Shown here: positions 1 to 7,501 of the stretch, in pieces
Numbering within the stretch: position 1 is the first letter of the stretch
Layout of the letters: each line of letters opens with the position of its first letter
Program-made: the position numbers and the translations under genes
The notes under the pieces: model-generated
Seen by the model: the letters and a program-made list of their open reading frames with translations, nothing else
Told to the model about the DNA's origin: nothing
Database searches by the model: none
NCBI GenBank assembly: GCA_040002735.1
Contig: JBDUDX010000191.1
Coordinates: forward strand, 1-29,542
Direction: 5' to 3'
Source of the DNA: JADGOV01 sp040002735
GTDB taxonomy: Bacteria > Actinomycetota > Actinomycetes > JADGOV01
Length of the DNA: 29,542 bases

Positions 1-325
1 CGACGTGGGTGCGGTCACGGAGCCTCGATGATCCTGATGGCCCAGGCCTTTCCGCGTTCGGTCTTCGTCGGCTCGGACTACCACCGGGTCCATCGAGGCC
101 GCGCGATCGCGGGCGGCGGAAGCCGGAGTGGGCGACCGGGTGACGTTCGAGGTGGTGCCGGCAACGAGCTTCACCGGCGGCAACTACTCGCAGGACCTCG
201 GCTTGGCGTTGGGAACGCAGGCCGGGCCGGCCCGAATCCGTGATGTGGCCACCGCCGCCGGCTTCGGACGATTCCGCCCAGCGGCGGCCACCCCCTTCAA
301 CAGCGTGCTCGATGCGCGTCCGTGA
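1..325 (+). pseudogene. Class I SAM-dependent methyltransferase, decayed; 5' end outside window
   Basis: The first frame opens inside SAM-binding motif I (GCGHGAS) and continues through ILMAQAFP and VGSDYH, the typical start of a Rossmann-fold methyltransferase. Near base 90 the reading moves to the next frame, which continues SIEAARSRAAEAG and DRVTFEVVPA. Directly after GGNYS the sequence jumps to QDLGLALGTQAG and ends with TPFNSVLDARP and a stop, which is the C-terminus of the same family. In intact relatives about 75 residues lie between those two points, including the acidic catalytic-core strand and the NPxGRxYYA-type segment. The copy therefore carries a frameshift and an internal deletion and cannot make an active enzyme. 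Family membership is recalled from typical actinobacterial members, not searched. The upstream part lies outside the window. It ends convergently with the acyltransferase pseudogene. Confidence 0.8.
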
Positions 326-363
326 CGGGATGACGGAAGCACGGTGCCGGAGCGGACGAGCCG

Positions 364-1709
364 TCAGTGCGTCCCGCCGGTAACGCGCTGGAGCGCCTCG
401 CGCATACCCGTAGCCAACACGTCCAGGTCGGAGATCCTGCCGTCGGCGAGTACGGCCATCTCTAGCTCGCCGGCGTCGGACAGTACCGAGACTCCGATCG
501 GGACGTTGGCGACCAGCGGCGCGATCGGTACTGCGTCGAGCAGCCGGGCGCGGGCCAGGTATAGCGGCTGCGGGGGGCCCGGCACGTTGGTCACGAAGAG
601 GTTGACCCGGCGCGCGCCGTACCGCCAGAGCCAGCGGACACCGGCGTGCGCCAACCAGAGTGGATACGCCGGGAATTGGTGATGTCGGCGTGCGCGATGT
701 CGCCGGACTCCTTGAGCGCCTGCGTGGATGCCGCGATCCGGGCGAGCGGCCGCGGCAGGTCGGGCTCATCGACGGGCAGGGGTACGACGACGAGCGCGCC
801 CTCGTTCTGGTCGCGGCCGCGGACGGCCACCGGCATGGAGGCCCGCAGCTCCAGCCCGGTGACGTCGACTCCACGGTGCAGAAGTATGGCCCGCAGGCCG
901 GTCGCCACCGCCGCGAGTACCACGTCGTTCACTGTCACGCCGGTGGCGTGCGCGGCAGCCCGGAGGTCGGCGAGCGGGCGGCGCACCACGGCCAGCCGCC
1001 GCGTGCAGCCGATCGGGCCCGACAGCGGGGTGGTCGGCGCGAGCGTACTCAGCGCTTCTCGCGTGGCCCCCAGACCTCGGAGCAGGCCGGGGAGCGCCGG
1101 CAGCGCTCGCAACGCTGTCAGCAGCGCCGCGACCCGTTCGCCCACAGCGTCTCGGACCAGTACCCGTCGTACCGGTGCCGGCTTGGGTTGCCACGGCAGC
1201 GCCGGAGCCTGCAGCGGGGCCGGGTCGAGAAGCTCCGTCAACGTGGCTACGCCGGCGAGGCCGTCGACCATCGCGTGGTGGACGACGAGCAGCAGACCGA
1301 CCGCGCCGTCGGCCCGCCCGGTCACCAGCGTCAGCCGCCACAGCGGCCGGTCACGCCGCAGCGGAACCACTGCCAGCTCGGCGCAACTGGCCAGCCAAGC
1401 TGCCTCGTCTCCCGGCGGCGGCACGGCCTGGTGTTCGACATGCCGAGTGATCTCGAAGGAGTCGTCGTCCTGCCAGAACGGCCGCCCTTGCCCGAACCGG
1501 GTCCAGTGCACCCGCTGGCGCATCCGAGGGACCCGACGGGTCCGCCGCTCCAGGTCGGCCAGTAGCCGGTCGAGGTCGAGTCCGCCGCGAGCGTCGAGCA
1601 GCGGTGCCGCCTCGAGCGACCCGGCCACGGCGACCTGGAACGGCGTACCGGGCCCCTCGGCCCAGAATGCGCTCAGGTCACCGGTGCCCAACCGATCGAC
1701 GGCGCTCAT
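364..1709 (-). pseudogene. Wax ester synthase/diacylglycerol acyltransferase (WS/DGAT), one frameshift
   Basis: This enzyme family esterifies diacylglycerol or fatty alcohols with acyl-CoA to make storage lipid at the membrane. The N-terminal 340 or so residues read cleanly: MSAVDRLG start, DRPLWRL, the catalytic HHAMVDG motif (HHxxxDG form) near residue 143, and the conserved TVNDVVLAAV stretch. After ADITNSR the frame is lost. The next frame resumes AYPLWLAHAGVRWLW and continues through NLFVTNVPGPPQPLY to the normal C-terminus. Restoring one C in the short C run at 669-670 (a G on the coding strand) rejoins both parts into a protein of about 450 residues, the usual family length. A GGGAG ribosome-binding site sits 4 bases before the ATG. 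Because the lesion is a single homopolymer base, a sequencing error cannot be excluded. In M. tuberculosis the homologous tgs1 belongs to the DosR regulon, and the neighbours here fit that setting. Confidence 0.85.
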
Positions 1710-1763
1710 GACACTCCCGCCCGCGGGCCAGCGGTGCGGCGGCCCGCTGCGGAAGCCGCGCCT

Positions 1764-1794
1764 GGTCCGTCCGGACCGATCGGGACCGACGTCC
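1764..1794 (-). promoter_or_regulatory. Twin dyads upstream of the WS/DGAT gene, DevR-box-like
   Basis: Two inverted repeats lie 55-85 bases upstream of the acyltransferase start: GGTCCG-TC-CGGACC, and GGAC-CGAC-GTCC preceded by a G (GGGACCGACGTCC). Their centres are 18 bp apart. The second resembles the mycobacterial DosR box (GGGAC, short spacer, GTCCC), but it is not a full match. The assignment as a DevR/DosR-type operator is inference from sequence shape and from the regulon-like gene content. The remaining bases from 1710 to 1990 hold no gene I can support. Confidence 0.35.
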
Positions 1795-1990
1795 AGCGGG
1801 GCGCAGGCGAGTCGTGACGTATTCCTGAGAGCGCTGCTCGACGATCGATCACGACGTCAGCGATGACCGCGGTATTGCGCACGGGAATAAACGGTAGCCG
1901 CAGGACAACACCGTGACGCTCCGTACCGGTAGCGCGAGGATCGGCCCGATTTGTACGCCGCAGGGGTCAGCCTCACGTGAGTGGACAACC

Positions 1991-2406
1991 ATGGGTTCCG
2001 CGCGTGAGATCTACAACCGAGCCGTTGAGTGTTACAACGCCCACAATGTCGAGGGATGCAAGCCATCAGGGGCGAGGACAGCGTTTTTGTTCGCCCGGCG
2101 GTGGGAGCATATGAGGGCCCAGCGGCACCGCGAGTTACTTTCCGCATGCTGTGGCTAGCATTCCGGACATCACCATGAGCGTTTACGGTACATCGAGGAC
2201 GGCGACGACCTCGCCGTTGAAGGCCACTTCACCGGCGCGAATTCCGGCCCTCTGCCCACACCTGAAGGGCGGACACTGCCCCCAACGGGGCGGCGAATTG
2301 ACGGCCGTTTCGTCGACTTGTCACGATGCGGAACGGGAGAGTGCACCGCACCGAGCTCAACCACAGCGGCCGCAGACTCGACATCCTGACCCAGCTCGGG
2401 CTGTAA
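1991..2406 (+). pseudogene. SnoaL-like (NTF2 fold) polyketide-cyclase-type gene, several frameshifts
   Basis: The gene opens with MGSAREIYNRAVECYNAHNVEG, where a tyrosine/histidine-rich first helix is typical of SnoaL-like proteins. The frame then fails. Later pieces of the same family are found in the other two frames: RMLWLAF, then PDITMSVYG, then IEDGDDLAVEGHFTGANSG followed by PLPTPEGRTLPPTGRR and RFVDL, and finally LDILTQLGL with a stop, the standard end of these proteins. At least three frame changes are needed to read it through, so base-calling error alone is unlikely. Intact members are small homodimer-like cavity proteins that act as cyclases, isomerases or binding proteins. A separate, intact SnoaL-like gene lies near 24.4 kb. 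No function can be assigned to this copy. Confidence 0.7.
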
Positions 2407-2464
2407 CCAGCGGGGTAACGGTGGCTGAAGCCGTACGACGCCGGAGTCGCTTGGCCCGGCTTAT

Positions 2465-2693
2465 CCCAGTCTGTACGGATGGGCCCGTGAGGAGGCCATC
2501 GGACATCCGGTCTTCGACGTCACTCCCACGATGGCGTCTCGTCAACAGGGCGAAGACATCTTCGAAGCGGTCCGGCTTGGTCGACGGTGGTCTGGCGAGT
2601 ATCCCGTGCAACGTAAGGACCACAACGTTTCTGGCTTTCGTCACCCTGACCCCCGTGTTTGACGACCAAGGGCGAGGCGCGGGCACGGTATGG
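2465..2693 (+). pseudogene. PAS-domain fragment of a lost sensor protein
   Basis: One frame reads LYGWAREEAIGHPVFDVTP and continues through GEDIFEAVRLGRRWSGEYPV and QRKDHN. After a frame change it reads FLAFVTLTPVFDDQGRG. This is the core of a PAS domain: the F-helix LYGW segment, the WSGE strand, the RKD turn and the PVFDDxGR end. No start codon, no partner domain and no downstream output domain can be recognised in the 200 bases on either side. PAS domains of this type occur in sensor kinases, GAF/SpoIIE phosphatases and diguanylate cyclases, so the original protein is unknown. It lies between the SnoaL remnant and the CBS operon, which suggests that a stress-sensing protein once stood here. 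The following 200 bases hold no recognisable gene. Confidence 0.6.
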
Positions 2694-2906
2694 GCCGGTT
2701 CCCGGTCGCGACGGTTAGCATCGATACCGCAGCCGCGCCGGTCCGGACGCTGCGTCCGGGCAGTGCAGTCGCGAGGAGCCCACGGGACGACGGGTCGCAG
2801 AGCCCTGTTCCGCAAGCAATTCTGCCCTGTGCGGCCGGCATCGTGCGGGTTAGGACGAAGGGAGTGAGGGCTTTGCCAGCCTCGGTCCACCAGGGAGGAG
2901 GCGACC

Positions 2907-3098
2907 ATGAAGAGTCGCGAAAGTGCCGCCGTGCAAGCGGAAGCAACCCATGACGCGGCCCTGCATCCGCAGCGGGAGAAGAATGATCCCCTGGTGCAGC
3001 GCTACCTTGGGGCAGCACTGTTCAAGGCGCTCGCGGGCCTCGGCCGCCAGGGCGACCGCCGAGCCGATAGGAAGACGAGCAAGCGTCGCGCAACGTAA
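2907..3098 (+). CDS. Small basic hypothetical protein (63 aa)
   Basis: A strong ribosome-binding site (GGGAGGAGG) stands 7 bases before the ATG. This is the best reason to call the gene, because the sequence itself is not recognised. The product is 63 residues with an Ala/His/Gln-rich first half, a central amphipathic stretch (LVQRYLGAALFKALAGLG) and a very basic tail (RRADRKTSKRRAT). There is no signal peptide and no convincing membrane segment. It lies 39 bases upstream of the CBS-domain gene in the same direction and probably forms an operon with it. The basic tail could bind nucleic acid or membrane, but nothing proves this. Codon use is like that of its neighbours. Confidence 0.5.
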   Translation: MKSRESAAVQAEATHDAALHPQREKNDPLVQRYLGAALFKALAGLGRQGDRRADRKTSKRRAT

Positions 3099-3137
3099 GC
3101 GGACCAGGGCAGCAACTCCTTCAGGAGGTCGACAACT

Positions 3138-3710
3138 ATGACCAACGCCCCAGCCACACCGGTCGTGCCTGGGCCGGGTACTTCTCGGGCTGGGTTGGAG
3201 GCGGCGGCGGTCGACGGACCGTTGCTGGCCCGCGACGTGATGACGTCGAATTTGCTCACCGTCGCGGCGGATGACGGGCTGCTGCTCACGTGGGAACTCA
3301 TGACCCAGGCCGGCGTGCATCACGTACCGGTCCTGGACGGCAGCCGCTGCATCGGTCTCGTCGATGCCAGCATCATCGCCATGGAGTGCGTACGGGATCC
3401 GCTGGGCCGCCACCACCGCCTGATTGGCGAAGCGGTTCCGGCAACCACGATTCGGGTTTCCGATGACACCCCTGTCGAGGTCATCGCGAGACAGTTGCTC
3501 GCGACCCGGGACACGGCGGTGTTGGTGTCCAATGCGGCCGGGCAACTCGTCGGCCTCATTACCGTCCACGACCTGCTGCGTGTGCTAGCGAAAGACACCC
3601 CACCCCGTCCGGATAGTGAGCCGGTGATCACTACCGCCACCCTCTTCAGGTTGACACCAGTTCTGCCGTGCGTCGTGGACGTCCCTGAGCCAGCGCAGAC
3701 GACGGAGTAA
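3138..3710 (+). CDS. CBS-domain pair protein
   Basis: The 190-residue protein has two CBS repeats. The first begins LLARDVMTSNLLTV near residue 28 and ends HHVPVLDGSRCIGLVD. The second begins LIGEAVPATTIRVSDDTP and ends TAVLVSNAAGQLVGLITV followed by HDLLRVL. Such pairs bind adenine nucleotides or other ligands and act as stand-alone sensors. M. tuberculosis Hrp1, a hypoxia-induced CBS protein, is a structural parallel. About 20 residues of Pro/Ala-rich N-terminus and a 30-residue C-terminal tail lie outside the domains, and the tail does not match a known domain. An AGGAGGT ribosome-binding site 9 bases before the ATG fixes the start. The small basic gene directly upstream is probably co-transcribed. 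No lesion is seen, in contrast to many neighbours. Confidence 0.85.
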   Translation: MTNAPATPVVPGPGTSRAGLEAAAVDGPLLARDVMTSNLLTVAADDGLLLTWELMTQAGVHHVPVLDGSRCIGLVDASIIAMECVRDPLGRHHRLIGEAVPATTIRVSDDTPVEVIARQLLATRDTAVLVSNAAGQLVGLITVHDLLRVLAKDTPPRPDSEPVITTATLFRLTPVLPCVVDVPEPAQTTE

Positions 3711-3792
3711 AAGGATCCTGGCAGACAGGGGAGCGGCCTCGCCACCGGCCGCCGGATTGATCTGACGCACGAGTCGTTAGCGCATTACGATC

Positions 3793-3809
3793 GTGACGTT
3801 GAACGTCAC
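3793..3809. terminator. Perfect 17-bp palindrome between convergent genes
   Basis: GTGACGTT-G-AACGTCAC forms 8-bp arms around a single base, or a 7-bp stem with a TGA loop if folded as RNA. It overlaps the stop codon of the zinc-ribbon gene and lies 83 bases after the CBS gene, so it could end transcription from both sides. There is no T run. The near-perfect symmetry would suit a protein-binding site equally well. Confidence 0.35.
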
Positions 3810-4003
3810 CGCTGACTGCAATTGGCCTTTTCGGTCACGGGCTGCCCGCAATACTCCAGATGTGCATCGGGCCGCCGCGTCAGGCTGAGGCACACGGGGC
3901 ACTCGTACACGTTGAAGTCCATCCTGCGGTCACCGGCCGGATGATCCAACGTGCCGACCGCCGCATACTGAGCGATATCGTTCGTAGCAGGCTGCTTGTT
4001 CAT
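3806..4003 (-). CDS. Small zinc-ribbon-like protein (65 aa)
   Basis: The product carries a CPVC pair in the context VYECPVCLSLTRRPDAHLEYC, with a second Cys at EYC and another at NCSQR near the end. A His also lies close to them, so a single zinc site of the CxxC...(H/C)...C type is plausible. The N-terminus is polar. Start choice: AAGGAG lies 6 bases before the ATG at 4003. A GTG one codon upstream would leave only 3 bases of spacing, so the ATG is preferred. I do not recognise the family. Small single-ribbon proteins often serve as regulators or accessory subunits, but no role is assigned. The gene is bracketed by two inverted repeats, one across its stop codon and one just upstream of its start. 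Confidence 0.6.
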   Translation of the reverse strand: MNKQPATNDIAQYAAVGTLDHPAGDRRMDFNVYECPVCLSLTRRPDAHLEYCGQPVTEKANCSQR

Positions 4004-4034
4004 CACGGGCTCCTTCGGGTCGCCCTCCTCCGCA

Positions 4035-4057
4035 GACTCACGCTGTTCGGGTGAGTC
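4035..4057 (-). promoter_or_regulatory. Inverted repeat upstream of the zinc-ribbon gene
   Basis: GACTCAC and GTGAGTC face each other across 9 bases, and outer CGC/GCG bases extend the stem past a one-base bulge. It lies about 32-54 bases before the start of the zinc-ribbon gene. It would be either an operator or a leader hairpin. A role in control of that gene is inferred from position only. Confidence 0.35.
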
Positions 4058-4366
4058 GCGTCGAACTCCACGTTACTCCCACCCGGCCCGCTGGCAAGTC
4101 AAGCTCCAGCACCAACTTCTGAGTGGCACGGGTGGCAAAATGAGCGGCTCTGGCAGATCGATCTGACTGCCGTTGACGCTCTCCAGGAACTACGCGTGGA
4201 ACTCCGAGCGTCGCGCACGAACTCGCACTAGCAAGTGTCACGTACGAGCTCGCGGTCGATCCGTGTCGGCACCTGCCGCCGTCTCCGTGAATTCGGCGAT
4301 CCGGATGTTCCCGGCGGCGAGGTGTCCGGCCTCGGCTGCTGTTTCGGCTGGGCTTGACTCAGTCAG
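4058..4366. other. Gap with no supported gene
   Basis: Both strands and all frames were read here. Short open stretches exist, but none has a ribosome-binding site together with a recognisable motif or stable codon bias. The phospholipase gene ends on the right. No tRNA, repeat array or clear terminator was seen. The stretch may be degraded coding DNA, given the decay on both sides. Confidence 0.5.
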
Positions 4367-5824
4367 CTAACCGTCGACCAGCAGTCCGCTCATGGGACCG
4401 CGAAGCCGCGCGGTCCGCCGGGACACGTCGGGGAGTAGGGTCAGCCGGTGCGTACGGTGCATACCTTGCCCGTCGCGACGTGCCTGTTCCTCCGCCAATG
4501 GCCGCCAGACCGTGTCGATCACCCGGCCGGCGTCGCCGTCGAGCGCCTCGGGCGGCTGCTCGGTGTGCTCCGACCACAACCGCAGGCGGGTCCTTCTCGC
4601 CAATTCAGGGTCATCGGTCAGCACATTCATCTCGGTGTCGTTGAACAGCGAATGCTCGTTGAGGTTTGCCGAACCGATGGTGAGCCAACGGTCGTCGATG
4701 ATGCCCACCTTGGCGTGTACATAGACCGGCGCGGAGCGTCCATCGCCAATTCCGCTGATCGTCGTGGCGAGTAACCGGCCAGCGTCGGCATCGGCTTCGA
4801 GGAGGCGCCCGAGCTGCCCGCGAGTGCTGTCTGCCCCGTTGCTCGGCTTGGCGGGAAGCAGCAGCAGGATGCGGAACCCATCGGCGGGCGGTTGCTCCAA
4901 CTTGTCGACGAGTACATCCACCACTTCGGGAGACCACAGAAACTGGTTCTCCAGGTAGATGAAGTTCCGAGCCGAGCGAAGTCCCCGCAGGTATGCGTCC
5001 AGAATCGTAAAGGCGCCGGTCGGCGAGAACTGATAAGTATGTTCCGGCACGGTTCGCAGGACCTGCACGTCGCTGTTTCCGGACGTTGGGCATGTGGCGG
5101 GTTCGGGCAGGTGCTCCCCGGTCACCTCGCCCCAGCGCTGAATGAAGTGCTGCGCGACGTCAGCGACGGCCGGACCCTGGAGGCGTACGGCCACGTCGTG
5201 CCAGCCCATCGGCTCGTGTGGTGCGTGCGCCGGGTCGTCGTAGCGGTCACCCTGCAACGCTGTCAGATCGATGCCGCCAACGAAAGCGACTTCGCCGTCC
5301 AGGATTGCGATCTTTTCGTGGTGACAATGCAGGGTGCGTTCCCGGCCGTCGAGTACGCAGTGCACTTGGCTGTCCCGGGAGAACTCCTGCTGCGCCGCCT
5401 TCACCATGTGCCGGGAGGGCGGGAAGAGCGGTAGCGGCGGACCGGCCCACAACAGCAGTCGCACCGGTATCCGCTCGGCCGTCTCCGCCAGTAGGTCCCG
5501 CAGCGGAGAACCATTCGGGCGAGTCAACCGGAAATCGGGACTGGCATGCCAACCGGCGATGTGTACGTGGCGGGTCGCTTCGCGAATCGCCTTCTCCAGC
5601 GCTCCGAACGCCGAGGCGCCGTCGACCAGGACGTCGATCGAGTTGCCCGTCCGAACCGGCGCGCGTGGTGCCCACAACTCCGCGCCAGGTACCGATTCCA
5701 GGGCGTCCCGCCATCCCAAGCCTCGAAGTCGGCGTCGGTGGTGCCGTCGCACCACCGTTTCGAGCCCCGCACCCGCTTGCCTGTCCAGCCGGTCGACCCA
5801 CTCGGAGAAGTGCCTCATCTCCAC
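4367..5824 (-). CDS. Phospholipase D-family protein with two HKD motifs
   Basis: The 485-residue protein has the two HxKxxxxD motifs of the PLD superfamily. The first is HEKIAILD near residue 168, followed by VAFVGGIDL. The second is HAKVGIID near residue 368, followed by LTIGSANLNEHS. Both active-site halves are complete, so phosphodiester transfer or hydrolysis is expected, for example on phospholipid head groups. The spacing and the IYLENQFLWSPE segment fit the bacterial PLD/cardiolipin-synthase-like group. There is no clear signal peptide or N-terminal membrane helix, so it may be cytosolic or peripheral. The start is uncertain: a GTG opens the frame and an ATG follows two codons later, with GGAG directly in front of that ATG. 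Divergent from the membrane-protein pseudogene, with a dyad in between. This gene is intact while many neighbours are broken. Confidence 0.9.
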   Translation of the reverse strand: MEMRHFSEWVDRLDRQAGAGLETVVRRHHRRRLRGLGWRDALESVPGAELWAPRAPVRTGNSIDVLVDGASAFGALEKAIREATRHVHIAGWHASPDFRLTRPNGSPLRDLLAETAERIPVRLLLWAGPPLPLFPPSRHMVKAAQQEFSRDSQVHCVLDGRERTLHCHHEKIAILDGEVAFVGGIDLTALQGDRYDDPAHAPHEPMGWHDVAVRLQGPAVADVAQHFIQRWGEVTGEHLPEPATCPTSGNSDVQVLRTVPEHTYQFSPTGAFTILDAYLRGLRSARNFIYLENQFLWSPEVVDVLVDKLEQPPADGFRILLLLPAKPSNGADSTRGQLGRLLEADADAGRLLATTISGIGDGRSAPVYVHAKVGIIDDRWLTIGSANLNEHSLFNDTEMNVLTDDPELARRTRLRLWSEHTEQPPEALDGDAGRVIDTVWRPLAEEQARRDGQGMHRTHRLTLLPDVSRRTARLRGPMSGLLVDG

Positions 5825-5875
5825 ATCATGTCGTGGCCGGGGAAATTGGGCCCTTCATGAGGTGCTGACGTCGGG

Positions 5876-5893
5876 GTATAAGTTTGGTTATAC
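5876..5893. promoter_or_regulatory. Perfect inverted repeat in a divergent promoter region
   Basis: GTATAA-N6-TTATAC, with GTTTGG as spacer, is an AT-rich 6-6-6 dyad in otherwise very GC-rich DNA. It lies 52 bases upstream of the phospholipase start and 83 bases upstream of the membrane-protein pseudogene start. It could be an operator that serves either promoter. A GGGCCC palindrome lies 25 bases to its left. No regulator is identified. Confidence 0.4.
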
Positions 5894-5975
5894 GACCTGT
5901 GATAGGCGCCTTGCGCGAAGTTCTCGCAGCACTGCCGAGCTGGTCTGTGCGCCGATGGCGTGAGGAGGTGTCCGA

Positions 5976-6652
5976 CGTGACGGCGGTCGACTGGCGGTGA
6001 CCTCTTCGGGCTTGCTGTTGGCGGGTGGTACGACGCTGTGGGCGGATCGGATGCAGCGCGACGGCGGCTATGTGACCTCACCGGCGTCGACATTTGACAC
6101 CACCGGCTACGCGATCGCCAGTGACCGCATCGACCTGCACGTCGATGGTTTGCCGGTTGTCCGGTCGTTGCTCGGGGACGCGCGGATTCGGGTGACCTCG
6201 GTTGACCCCGCGAAGCCGGTTTTCGTCGGTATCGCGCCGGTCTCAGCGGCGGACCGCTACCTCAGTGGGTGCGCTACGCAACGGTCACGGACATGTCCCG
6301 GCGCACCGGCTACCGGGACCACCAGGGTTTGGCACCGAAACTGCCGCCGGCCCAGGCCGGGATCTGGTCTCGGTCGGCGGTCGGCAACGGAACCCAGGCG
6401 CTTGTCTGGCCGATCCAGAGCGGACGCTGGACGGTGGTGGCCATGAACGCCGATCGGTCACCCGGGGTGCGGGTGCGGGCCGATGTCGGCGCGACAGCGC
6501 CGTCGCTCGGCGCGATTGCCGGCGGCCTGCTGGCCGGCGGTTCCCTCCTTCTTCTCGGCGGCGTGGTCCTGATCGCCCTCCCCGTCCGACGGGCGGCCAC
6601 CAGAACGACCAGTACGACCAATGCGCAAGACCAGCAAGGAGGATTGTCATGA
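5976..6652 (+). pseudogene. Membrane protein with C-terminal helix, frameshifted
   Basis: The N-terminal part reads LLLAGGTTLWADRMQRDGGY and then a long extracytoplasmic-looking domain up to VFVGIAPVSAADRYLSG. The frame then breaks. The next frame continues RYATVTDMSRR, TLVWPIQSGRWTVVAMNAD-like sequence and a Gly/Leu-rich transmembrane helix (AIAGGLLAGGSLLLLGGVVL). This matches a common actinobacterial family with two helices and a beta-rich middle. Restoring one G in the GGG run at 6267-6269 rejoins both parts. The 5' end is also doubtful. The best ribosome-binding site (GAGGAGG) serves a GTG at 5976 whose frame stops after seven codons, which suggests loss of part of the first helix. The last stop overlaps the ATG of the universal stress gene (ATGA), so translation was coupled. 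Confidence 0.7.
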
Positions 6653-7077
6653 CCGACAACGTGATCGTAGTGGGCATCGACGGATCGAGCGCCTCGAAGG
6701 CGGCGCTGCAGTGGGCCGTGAAGGAGGCCGCGATCCGGCACGCCCGGATTCGGGCCGTCGGCGTGGTGGATGTTCGCGTGGTTCCCACGGCGCCGCTCGT
6801 CGGCCCGGTCAAGGGCGACCTGGTGGGCGTCGCGACGGCCGCCGTCGACGATGCCGTGGCGCAGGTTCAGCTCAACGGTGCTGCGGTTCCGGTCGAACGG
6901 GAAATCACCGTAGGGCACCCCGCCCGAGCGTTGATCGATCTGGCCAACGATGCCGAGCTGCTGGTCGTCGGACGCCGCGGGCACAGCACCCTCGCCGGAC
7001 TCCTGATGGGTTCTGTCGCCGCCCAGGTCAGTGCGCACGCGGACTGCCCAGTCGTCGTCATCCATGAACCTCGCTAG
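6649..7077 (+). CDS. Universal stress protein, single domain
   Basis: A 142-residue UspA-type protein. It opens NVIVVGIDGSSASKAALQWA, the usual first strand with the conserved Asp. Near residue 107 it has GRRGHSTLAGLLMGS, which matches the G-x2-G-x9-G-S ATP-binding signature, and it ends CPVVVIHEPR. ATP-binding proteins of this type act as cytosolic sensors in stress and growth arrest. AAGGAGG lies 6 bases before the ATG. The ATG overlaps the stop of the upstream membrane-protein pseudogene, so its expression may have depended on that gene. Similar proteins (Rv2623 and relatives) are members of the mycobacterial DosR regulon; membership here is inference. No lesion is seen. Confidence 0.92.
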   Translation: MTDNVIVVGIDGSSASKAALQWAVKEAAIRHARIRAVGVVDVRVVPTAPLVGPVKGDLVGVATAAVDDAVAQVQLNGAAVPVEREITVGHPARALIDLANDAELLVVGRRGHSTLAGLLMGSVAAQVSAHADCPVVVIHEPR

Positions 7078-7480
7078 TACGCGTGCCCCTTTGGGCGTGA
7101 CATTCGGTCGAGATGTGGGAGGTGCGTGGTGACCCGCGCGATGGTGGTCTTTGAGTCAATGTTCGGTAACACGGAGGCGGTGGCGCGGGCGATCGCCGAC
7201 GGATTGTCCACCGGCATGCAGGTCCAGGCTGTACCTGTCAGCGAGGCCCCGAATGCCATCGACGGCGACGTTGCGCTCCTCCTCGCGGGCGGCCCGACCC
7301 ATGCATTCGGGATGAGCCGAGCGAGCACTCGGGGAGACGCGGTGAAGCAAGGCGGGCAACCCACCGGCGGTCTGGACGTGGGGCTCCGTGAGTGGCTTTC
7401 CCGCCTGCGCCGTGGGTCCTCCGACGTCGCTGCGGTCGCCTTCGACACGCGCATCAAGAAGCGTGGGGTGCCAGGGTCCG

Positions 7481-7501
7481 CGGCGCGCGGCGCGCGGCGC
7501 G
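7481..7501 (+). repeat. Three tandem copies of CGGCGCG inside the flavodoxin-like gene
   Basis: CGGCGCG is repeated three times without mismatch, followed by C. Because the unit is not a multiple of three, each gain or loss of a copy changes the frame. Two or five copies keep the downstream flavodoxin frame open; three copies, as here, do not. Confidence 0.9.

Noticed and set aside
646..1866. Long plus-strand open frame of about 400 codons opposite the acyltransferase
   Set aside because: It is an antisense frame opened by GC-rich codon bias. It is Ser/Arg-rich without any domain, and the minus strand carries the real family motifs.
4058..4366. Search for a transposon or gene remnant in the gap before phospholipase D
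   Set aside because: No recognisable protein block, terminal repeat or target duplication was found in any frame.
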